Shown here in pieces: positions 9,967 through 14,720 of a stretch of 14,720 nt of DNA. The notes under the pieces are model-generated. The model was not told where the DNA came from. It made no database searches and saw only the letters and a list, made by a program, of their open reading frames with translations. A program made the position numbers and the translations under genes. Every line of letters begins with the position of its first letter. Position 1 is the first letter of the stretch. This DNA comes from Ruaniaceae bacterium (lineage in GTDB: Bacteria; Actinomycetota; Actinomycetes; Actinomycetales; Actinomycetaceae), in the NCBI GenBank assembly GCA_030450655.1, contig JAKDIE010000009.1, positions 1-14,720 of the forward strand. Reading direction: 5' to 3'.

Positions 9967-11088
9967 GTGTCGATTCCCGCAGAGTTCGTGCTCCCGGGTC
10001 CACTGTCACTCACGAAGGTGCTCGGCGGCGCCGCCGCCGCATGCGGCATCGCAGGAGACGAGGCGTGGACCGGGTGGGCAGAGGATCTGGCGCTGCCCAG
10101 CGCCCCACGAGTCTGTGTGGTTCTCGTGGACGGGCTCGGGCTCGCCCAACTGCGTGAGCGCTCGGGGCATTTTCCCTTCCTGCGCCGCCGTGAGGCCAGC
10201 GAACTGACCACGGTGGCGCCCTCCACCACCGCAGCCGCCGTGACAGCGATCGGGACTGGTGCTCTTCCCGGAGCGACGGGGATGCTCGGCTACACGGTGC
10301 GCGATCCGGGCACCGGGCAGCTGATGAACATGATCAAGTGGGACCACGAACTCACCACCCCTCGGCGCTGGCAGACTGTGCCCACCATCGCGGAGCGCGC
10401 GGCGCCCAGCGATCGCTTCGTGGCGATCGGACCACCACGATTCGTGGGGTCCGGACTCAACACGGCCGCCCTGCGCGCGTTTCGAGACGTCTCCGCCGAG
10501 ACCCTCCCGCAGCGGGTGGACGCGGCGGTGCACACTCTCCGCTCCGGCGCCGCAGATCTGGTGTATTTGTACTGGGGAGAGCTCGACCACGTGGGTCACG
10601 TGCACGGCTGGAATTCCTGGGAATGGGGCGAGCAGGCTTCGAGCGTGGACCACGAGTTAGGTGAGCTCGTGCGCCGCCTGCCGCGCGGAACCCTCGTGGT
10701 GATCACGGCTGATCACGGAATGATTGACGTCGCCGAGCGCATAGACATTGCGACCACACCGGCGTTGTCCGAGGGCGTGATCGCGGTGGCAGGTGAGCCT
10801 CGCGCCACCCACGTCTTCACTGGGGACCCCGAGCGGGTCGCCGAACGCTGGCGTGACTACCTGGGCGAGCGCGCCTGGGTGATCACCAGATCGCAGGCTG
10901 TTGACGTGATCGGTGGCGTGGACGATCGATTCTTGCCGGCCATCGGGGATGTGGTCATGTTCGCCCGGGGCCGCACCGTCGTCGTCGATTCCGCATCCCA
11001 AACGGAGGGATCGATCGCTCTCGTGGGTGTCCATGGGTCGCTCACCGCAGCGGAAATGCTCGTGCCGTGCATTCGAGAGGTGACGTAA
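9967..11088 (+). CDS. Alkaline-phosphatase-superfamily hydrolase (type I phosphodiesterase/nucleotide pyrophosphatase)
   Basis: From GTG 9967 this is a 373-residue metal-dependent phosphodiesterase or phosphatase. Metal-site motifs are VVLVDGLG (D55), the nucleophile region [15 protein letters not shown] (T87 or T88), [19 protein letters not shown], and a C-terminal GVHGSL histidine. No signal peptide or membrane segment is seen, so it is probably cytoplasmic; the substrate is unknown. The frame is open from 9865, but the first 34 codons run over the parC promoter and start region and look non-coding, so I use GTG 9967 (TTG 9964 is an alternative). The stop codon directly abuts the GTG of the thymidine kinase gene, so the two are translated together. 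Confidence 0.87.
   Translation: MSIPAEFVLPGPLSLTKVLGGAAAACGIAGDEAWTGWAEDLALPSAPRVCVVLVDGLGLAQLRERSGHFPFLRRREASELTTVAPSTTAAAVTAIGTGALPGATGMLGYTVRDPGTGQLMNMIKWDHELTTPRRWQTVPTIAERAAPSDRFVAIGPPRFVGSGLNTAALRAFRDVSAETLPQRVDAAVHTLRSGAADLVYLYWGELDHVGHVHGWNSWEWGEQASSVDHELGELVRRLPRGTLVVITADHGMIDVAERIDIATTPALSEGVIAVAGEPRATHVFTGDPERVAERWRDYLGERAWVITRSQAVDVIGGVDDRFLPAIGDVVMFARGRTVVVDSASQTEGSIALVGVHGSLTAAEMLVPCIREVT
11075..11083 (+). promoter_or_regulatory. Ribosome binding site of thymidine kinase inside the upstream gene
   Basis: GAGAGGTGA has its GAGGT core seven bases before GTG 11089 and lies within the last codons of the phosphatase gene. It fixes the GTG as the tdk start and indicates coupled translation. 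Confidence 0.65.
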
Positions 11089-11733
11089 GTGGCTGAGCTC
11101 GTGTTCTTCTCCGGCACCATGGACTCGGGAAAGTCCACGTTGGCGCTGCAGGTGGACTACAACCATCGTGCGGCCGGGCGCCGAGGGCTGATCTTCACGC
11201 GGAACGATCGTGCCGGCCAGAAGGTGTTGTCGTCGCGGCTCGGGCTCGAGGTGAGCGCCGAGGAAGTCACAGATTCGACGGACTTTTGGGAGGAGGTCGT
11301 CACGCGGCGCACCCAAGGAGGCCGCGTGGACTACCTCATCTGTGACGAGGCGCAGTTCTACTCGATCGCCCAGGTGGATCAGCTGGCGATGCTCGTGGAC
11401 GAGATGGGCGTGGACGTCTACGCCTTCGGAATCACCACTGATTTCCGGACGCGACTCTTCGAGGGATCGGCACGCTTGGTGGAGATCGCGGACCGGATCG
11501 AGCGCTTGCAGGTCGAGACTCTGTGCTGGTGTGGGCGGCGCGCCACGCATAATGCCCGGACGATTGGCGGGCGGATGGTCACCGAGGGTGACCAGGTGGT
11601 TGTGGGGGACACCGGCAGCGCCGCCGAAGTCGCGTACGAGGTGCTCTGCAGGCGGCATCATTTCCAGCGCATGACGGCCACCGTTGCGCACGCAGTGGAA
11701 CTCTCGCCGCAGACCCTGAACGATTCGCTGTAG
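11089..11733 (+). CDS. tdk: Thymidine kinase (type II, TK1-like)
   Basis: This 214-residue enzyme phosphorylates thymidine to dTMP with ATP in the salvage pathway. Visible motifs are the P-loop SGTMDSGKST (8-17, Lys15), the DEAQF box (86-90, catalytic Glu87), the FGITTDFRTRLFEGS segment before the lasso, and Cys146/Cys148 plus CRRHH (187-191) for the structural zinc. The CWCGRRATHNAR form is, from memory, common in actinobacterial thymidine kinases. The GTG start directly follows the stop of the phosphatase gene, and the next gene (fpg) begins 6 bases after its stop. An operon with a possible nucleotide phosphohydrolase suggests a shared role in nucleotide turnover, but this is inference. Confidence 0.96.
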   Translation: MAELVFFSGTMDSGKSTLALQVDYNHRAAGRRGLIFTRNDRAGQKVLSSRLGLEVSAEEVTDSTDFWEEVVTRRTQGGRVDYLICDEAQFYSIAQVDQLAMLVDEMGVDVYAFGITTDFRTRLFEGSARLVEIADRIERLQVETLCWCGRRATHNARTIGGRMVTEGDQVVVGDTGSAAEVAYEVLCRRHHFQRMTATVAHAVELSPQTLNDSL

Positions 11734-11739
11734 TCACGC

Positions 11740-12675
11740 ATGCCCGAACTGCCCGAGGTTGAGGTGATCCGCGCGGGGCTCGCGCAGGCCGTTTCCGGTT
11801 CGCGCGTGACTGGTGTCGAGGTGCGGGATCCGCGCGCCCTGAGGCGACACCGTCTCGTTGCAGCGCATCCAACCGGGATTCCGCTCGAGACGGACTTCGA
11901 GGCGCGCCTGGTGGGGGCTCTGCTCACGACTCCGGCGCGGCGGGGGAAGTTCCTGTGGATTCCCATCGAGGACGCGCCAGCCGGACCCTCGCGCACCGCG
12001 CTCCTCGCGCACCTCGGGATGAGCGGGCAACTGCTGCTGCGCACCCCCGAGCAGCCCGATGATCGGCACGTACGGGTGCGCCTCTGGCTTGAGAGCGACG
12101 AGCGCGGCGAACTGCGCCTCGATTTCTCCGATCAGCGGCTCTTCGGTTCGCTCGCAATCGACGAGTTGGTGTCCACGCCCGACGGCGCTCCCGCCGGCCA
12201 GGGCAGTGCGCTCGCGGCCGTTCCGAGCCAGGCGGCGCATATTGCTCGCGACCCGCTCGATCCGGCATTCCCTGATGGTGAGTTCCTCGCCGCGCTCCGG
12301 CAGCGTACCAGCGCCATCAAGAAGGCGCTGCTGGATCAGGGACTCGTGAGCGGCGTGGGCAATATCTACGCGGACGAGGCGCTGTGGTTAGCGCGGGTGC
12401 ATCCCGAGACCCCCGCCTCTGCGCTCGGCGCCAGCAGGGCCGCGCGGCTGCTCGATGCCGTGCGAGACGTGTTCTCGAGGGCACTGGCGGAGGGTGGGAC
12501 GAGCTTCGATAGCCTCTATGTGAACGTCAACGGCGAATCGGGCTACTTCGCGCACTCGCTCAATGCGTATGGCCGCACGGGGGAGCCGTGCGCGCGGTGC
12601 GGCGGGCCCATCCGTCGTACCGTACTCGGCGCACGAGGCACCCACTTCTGCCCCCGCTGCCAGCGCAAGCGCTAA
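11740..12675 (+). CDS. mutM: Formamidopyrimidine-DNA glycosylase (Fpg/MutM)
   Basis: This is a 311-residue bifunctional glycosylase/AP-lyase that removes 8-oxoguanine and ring-opened purines. MPELPEVE gives the catalytic Pro2 and Glu3 after Met removal. ARRGKFLW carries the conserved Lys70. The helix-two-turn-helix is [21 protein letters not shown] followed by IYADEAL. The C-terminal zinc finger uses C284, C287, C304 and C307, with catalytic Arg299 in ARGTHFC. It is slightly longer than the usual 270-290 residues because of a Pro/Ala-rich loop near 165-195. The start needs the N-terminal Pro, so ATG 11740 is secure. There is no good Shine-Dalgarno site; coupling to tdk, 6 bases upstream, is likely. 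Confidence 0.96.
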   Translation: MPELPEVEVIRAGLAQAVSGSRVTGVEVRDPRALRRHRLVAAHPTGIPLETDFEARLVGALLTTPARRGKFLWIPIEDAPAGPSRTALLAHLGMSGQLLLRTPEQPDDRHVRVRLWLESDERGELRLDFSDQRLFGSLAIDELVSTPDGAPAGQGSALAAVPSQAAHIARDPLDPAFPDGEFLAALRQRTSAIKKALLDQGLVSGVGNIYADEALWLARVHPETPASALGASRAARLLDAVRDVFSRALAEGGTSFDSLYVNVNGESGYFAHSLNAYGRTGEPCARCGGPIRRTVLGARGTHFCPRCQRKR

Positions 12676-12682
12676 AGTGCTT
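12667..12682 (+). terminator. Possible weak terminator at the fpg stop codon
   Basis: AAGCGCT (12667-12673) can pair with AGTGCTT (12676-12682) with one G-T wobble, followed by TGTGTGTAT. The stem covers the stop codon and the loop is only two bases unless the inner pairs open, so it is weak at best. It could reduce read-through into the toxin-antitoxin operon. Confidence 0.25.
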
Positions 12683-12690
12683 TGTGTGTA

Positions 12691-12705
12691 TACCAATATT
12701 TGGTA
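12691..12705. promoter_or_regulatory. Palindromic operator of the parDE operon
   Basis: TACCAA and TTGGTA form a perfect 6-bp inverted repeat around a TAT centre. It overlaps the proposed -10 of the toxin-antitoxin operon. Ribbon-helix-helix antitoxins normally repress their own operon at such palindromes, so this is the likely binding site of the ParD protein, alone or with its toxin. It is also AT-rich compared with its surroundings. Confidence 0.55.
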
Positions 12706-12709
12706 ATCT
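12704..12709 (+). promoter_or_regulatory. -10 element (TAATCT) of parDE, leaderless
   Basis: TAATCT is followed by six bases and then ATG 12716. A partial -35, TTGTGT at 12682-12687, stands 16 bases upstream. No Shine-Dalgarno site precedes the ATG, so the operon is probably transcribed leaderless. The operator palindrome fills most of the space between -35 and -10. Confidence 0.5.
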
Positions 12710-12715
12710 CATCTC

Positions 12716-12949
12716 ATGGCGACAAACACCTCGATCAGTCTCGACGACCACTTCTCGAACTTCTTGTCCCGTACAGTGGCGTCGGGTCGGTATCGTTCCG
12801 CGAGTGAGGTCGTGCGTGCCGGGCTGCGGTTGCTTGAAGACGAAGAGGCAAGGATGTCGGCGCTACGCGCCGCGCTGGTTGTAGGAGAAGAGAGCGGCGT
12901 GCCCGCGGCCTTCGACTTCGATGCCTTTATTGCGGCAAAGAAATCGTGA
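12716..12949 (+). CDS. parD: ParD-family antitoxin (ribbon-helix-helix)
   Basis: This 77-residue protein has the ParD pattern TSISLDDHFSNFLSRTVASG, then RYRSASEVVRAGLRLLEDEE, which forms the ribbon-helix-helix DNA-binding fold (about 5-48). The C-terminal arm, GEESGVPAAFDFDAFIAAKKS, normally wraps the toxin. It neutralises the ParE toxin encoded next and represses the operon through the palindrome at 12691-12705. Its stop overlaps the toxin start by four bases (GTGA). It starts 40 bases after fpg. The topoisomerase gene also called parE at 3338 is unrelated. Confidence 0.92.
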   Translation: MATNTSISLDDHFSNFLSRTVASGRYRSASEVVRAGLRLLEDEEARMSALRAALVVGEESGVPAAFDFDAFIAAKKS

Positions 12950-13236
12950 CGAGTTACCGCCTCACTCCGGCTGCTCAGCGTGATCTTTCTTCGATCTGGG
13001 ATTACACCGAAAAGCGCTGGGATCTGCTTCAGCCAGAACTCTACATGAGCGAGATCAGGGCAGCGATCGAACGTATTGCCGAAGATCCCGCTCGCGGGCG
13101 AGCTTGCGACGAGATCCGCGAGGGCTATCACCGATACAGCATCGGCAGTCATCTGATCTTCTACATCGAACGTGCCGGGGGCATTGACGTGATCCGTGTG
13201 CTGCACCAGCGTATGGACTTCACTCGACACCTTTAG
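12946..13236 (+). CDS. ParE-family toxin (RelE/ParE superfamily)
   Basis: This 96-residue toxin begins at GTG 12946 inside the last codons of the antitoxin gene. It reads YRLTPAAQRDLSSIWDYTEKRWD, then ERIAEDPARGRACDEIREGYHRYSIG, and ends with the family signature FYIERAGG, DVIRVLHQRMDFTRHL. ParE toxins of this type are known to act on DNA gyrase and block replication; whether this one does so, or acts on the topoisomerase IV of this organism, cannot be read from sequence. The reading frame and all usual motifs are intact, so the pair is probably functional. No terminator is clear after the stop; the next gene converges from 92 bases away. Confidence 0.92.
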   Translation: MTSYRLTPAAQRDLSSIWDYTEKRWDLLQPELYMSEIRAAIERIAEDPARGRACDEIREGYHRYSIGSHLIFYIERAGGIDVIRVLHQRMDFTRHL

Positions 13237-13327
13237 AGCCAGCATCGTAGAGGCTCGTCACCAGAGCCAACGCGCCTAAGTAACGTCCCCGCTGCCAGCG
13301 GAAATGCTGACCTGAGCCGACCCTCCA

Positions 13328-13966
13328 TCACACCTGGCGGAGCCAACTGGAAAGCACGCTCCACCACGATTTGCGCTGCGTGGGCTGCTGGGTCTCTGGC
13401 GGCTGTGCCGTCGAAGCGGTGCTGGCGACGGACGGTGCGACGTCAGGAATCTGGGCAGTGTGTTCGCTGGCATGCCTCGCCGTGAGTGGACCGAGGGCGA
13501 GCTCGGCGCATCCTGCGGACGCGGGCATCTCGTCGGACAACCCCGGGCTGTGTTCCATGTCATTTGGTACGCACTCTAACGGGCTCTTTGGCGGGGCCGC
13601 AGCCGCCGAGGGCTGCTGAGCTGTCCGCCCGAGGAAGTCCGTGTTCCACCGCTGGTATTCGAGGTCGAGGTTATGCTCTGGCAAGAAGACATCCGCGCGC
13701 GTGGCCGAGTGCTCGACGATCGCCTCGGTCCCCAGAGCTTTCGCGATGATGTACAGACGGCCCTTTATCCAGAGGTGCTCGAGGCCCTCCGGCCCGCCGC
13801 CTCCGACGAGCTCGGAGGTGTGCTGTTCGATCTCGTCTTGCTCGACTCGCATCTCGACGAGGTTGTGAGAGCAGCCACCGGAGCGGGTCGCGAAAAAGCG
13901 TAGACCGCTCCGACTCATTCTCTTGGGCGTAAGAAGGGTGTCGCACGACTCGACCAGGCACTTCAC
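13328..13966 (-). CDS. CoiA-like competence/nuclease-domain protein with low-complexity tail
   Basis: From GTG 13966 the frame encodes 212 residues. A zinc-knuckle-like start (C3, C8) is followed by SRSGLRFFATRSGGCSHN, like the cysteine-containing head of CoiA-type proteins. EGLEHLWIKGRL then leads to a PD-(D/E)XK-type core: RADVFLP (D92) and LDLEYQRW (E103 and Q105 as ExQ). The similarity is judged from family memory. Residues 117-197 are Ala/Pro/Ser/Thr/Gln rich, and the protein ends with a Trp-rich amphipathic segment (WWSVLSSWLRQV), unlike a normal CoiA C-terminus. The frame is open back to 14038 without an ATG, no ribosome site precedes GTG 13966, and a minus-strand ORF upstream may be its detached N-terminus, so the gene may be frameshifted. 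Confidence 0.5.
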   Translation of the reverse strand: MKCLVESCDTLLTPKRMSRSGLRFFATRSGGCSHNLVEMRVEQDEIEQHTSELVGGGGPEGLEHLWIKGRLYIIAKALGTEAIVEHSATRADVFLPEHNLDLEYQRWNTDFLGRTAQQPSAAAAPPKSPLECVPNDMEHSPGLSDEMPASAGCAELALGPLTARHASEHTAQIPDVAPSVASTASTAQPPETQQPTQRKSWWSVLSSWLRQV

Positions 13967-14222
13967 GCGGACGGTGGGATTCTTAATGAGCCTGGTGGCT
14001 GACGCAGACTTCGAACGGTCCGTCCGCTCCAGGTAGATTCATCACGAGCCCGCGGATCTTCACGTGATGGGTCCTATGCGCCGCGTGTACCTCATTTCTG
14101 CGTGAGTCACTTACAAGTGAGCCGTCAGTGGCGTTTGGCTGCATGCTGAGAGGCTTCCGGTCAGGGAAGTAGTGATCCATGCCTCATTGCTACCAGTGCC
14201 CCCTGACATCACGCTGTTCGTG

Positions 14223-14235
14223 AGTAGTGTCTACT
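14223..14235. repeat. Small inverted repeat upstream of the DoxX-like gene
   Basis: AGTAG and CTACT flank TGT, 53 bases before the ATG at 14288. The position is suitable for an operator of a dimeric regulator, but no regulator gene is in view and the arms are only 5 bp. Confidence 0.25.
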
Positions 14236-14274
14236 GAGAGACTGCACGTTGGCACCGCGATCGAGAACCTAATC

Positions 14275-14280
14275 AAGAGA
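14275..14280 (+). promoter_or_regulatory. Ribosome binding site of the DoxX-like gene
   Basis: AAGAGA lies seven bases before ATG 14288. It is only a partial Shine-Dalgarno match, but it is well placed and supports this start. Confidence 0.35.
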
Positions 14281-14287
14281 ACGTGAG

Positions 14288-14710
14288 ATGAACCTATACC
14301 GGAAGATCGTCCGAGGCCTCTTCGCTGTCATTTTCGTTGCTGGTGGCGTTGCGCATCTGGTGCTTGGACGCGTGGCCCCCGAGGGCTATGCGGTGTTCGG
14401 GGAAACGGCGCTGCTTCCGTGGCTCTCGGCTTTGTGGGGCTCGTTCGTGATGCCCAACATCGGCTGGCTCACGATTGTGCTCGGTATCTTCGAGATCGCT
14501 GTTGGTCTCGGCATGCTGTGGAGGCGCACGGCGCGCGCGGCCGCATGGGGAATGCTTGCGTTTCTCATCTTCATCACGACGCTCGGCTACGGCTTCCCAA
14601 CGAGTTCGTTTGGGGAGGACCTCCTGAAGAACCGCGTCATCACTATCGCGATGTCCGGGTTGCTGGTTCCGCTTCTGTTCGCGGGTGGTAGTAGCAGGGA
14701 TCCCTCATGA
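14288..14710 (+). CDS. Small four-helix membrane protein, DoxX-like
   Basis: This 140-residue protein has about four membrane segments: 11-27 (LFAVIFVAGGVAHLVLG), 53-78, 84-102 and 117-134. The layout, the HLVLG end of the first helix and the IFEIAVGLGMLW pattern of the second resemble the DoxX/DoxX-like superfamily of small inner-membrane proteins, which have no single known function. The N-terminus MNLYRK is short and positive, so the ends probably face the cytoplasm. The gene stands alone: the neighbour on the left is on the other strand, and the window ends 10 bases after its stop. The similarity is weak enough that another small four-helix family is possible. Confidence 0.65.
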   Translation: MNLYRKIVRGLFAVIFVAGGVAHLVLGRVAPEGYAVFGETALLPWLSALWGSFVMPNIGWLTIVLGIFEIAVGLGMLWRRTARAAAWGMLAFLIFITTLGYGFPTSSFGEDLLKNRVITIAMSGLLVPLLFAGGSSRDPS

Positions 14711-14720
14711 CGTGCGGGGG

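Larger units (their letters stand above)
13967..14287. other. Sparsely coding gap between the CoiA-like gene and the membrane protein gene
   Basis: No confident gene is seen here. A minus-strand ORF from ATG 14180 (or ATG 14144) to a stop at 13983-13985 encodes at most 65 residues, including ATDGSLVSD and VHAAHRTHHVKIRGLVMNLP. It may be the displaced N-terminus of the CoiA-like protein. A palindrome TCACTT-AC-AAGTGA lies at 14107-14120. An inverted repeat AGTAG-TGT-CTACT lies at 14223-14235, upstream of the membrane protein gene. No RNA gene or mobile element end was recognised. Confidence 0.5.

Noticed and set aside
9867..10229. 121-residue N-terminal extension of parC
   Set aside because: Low-complexity Ser/Arg/Pro text antisense to the phosphatase gene; family homology begins at MVTEKIVDV (9866).
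12709..13245. 178-residue open frame antisense to the whole parDE operon
   Set aside because: Both sense genes match known families along their full length; the antisense frame has no motif or ribosome site.
13289..13301. CCGCTG-C-CAGCGG palindrome between the ParE toxin and the CoiA-like gene as a terminator
   Set aside because: The loop would leave only about four pairs and no T-tract follows on either strand.
13371..13619. Plus-strand ORF of 82 residues opposite the CoiA-like gene
   Set aside because: Composition is that of a shadow frame, with no ribosome site and no motif; the minus frame carries nuclease-like motifs.

Overview
This window is high-GC, densely coded chromosomal DNA from an actinobacterium. 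The evidence is the type of housekeeping sigma factor, the small DUF7455-type zinc protein beside it, the actinobacterial form of topoisomerase IV, and several genes whose start codons sit 6-7 bases after a -10-like hexamer (leaderless mRNAs). The genus cannot be fixed from the sequence. The order rpoD/hrdB, DUF7455, parE, GNATs, parC resembles, from memory, the neighbourhood of hrdB in other actinobacteria.

Layout. (1) 2-1321: C-terminal half of glycine dehydrogenase (gcvP), cut by the window edge. (2) 1442-2956: primary sigma factor with a good promoter and Shine-Dalgarno site. Its N-terminal extension contains a segment that looks like the Ig-like repeat of actinobacterial surface proteins. 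(3) 2964-2997: strong bidirectional terminator shared with the convergent DUF7455 gene (3010-3216, minus). (4) 3338-5446: topoisomerase IV subunit B. (5) 5478-7465: two paralogous tandem-GNAT acetyltransferases that overlap by one base (TAATG). (6) 7470-9866, minus: topoisomerase IV subunit A, converging on the GNATs with a 4-base gap. (7) 9967-12675: a three-gene cluster of an alkaline-phosphatase-superfamily hydrolase, thymidine kinase and Fpg/MutM glycosylase. (8) 12716-13236: a ParD/ParE-type toxin-antitoxin pair with a palindrome over its promoter. (9) 13328-13966, minus: a CoiA-like nuclease with an odd C-terminal half and an uncertain or broken N-terminus. (10) 14288-14710: a small DoxX-like membrane protein.

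How the genes relate. Positions 1400-12675 are mainly core information-processing genes: transcription initiation, chromosome decatenation, thymidine salvage and oxidative-lesion repair. From about 12680 onward the content is accessory (toxin-antitoxin, competence-type nuclease, orphan membrane protein), and coding is sparser between 13967 and 14287.

Most worth following up: the Ig-like module inside the primary sigma factor; the EGQSA replacement of the nearly invariant EGDSA in the TOPRIM domain of topoisomerase IV subunit B; the set of leaderless starts; and the reshaped CoiA-like nuclease locus.
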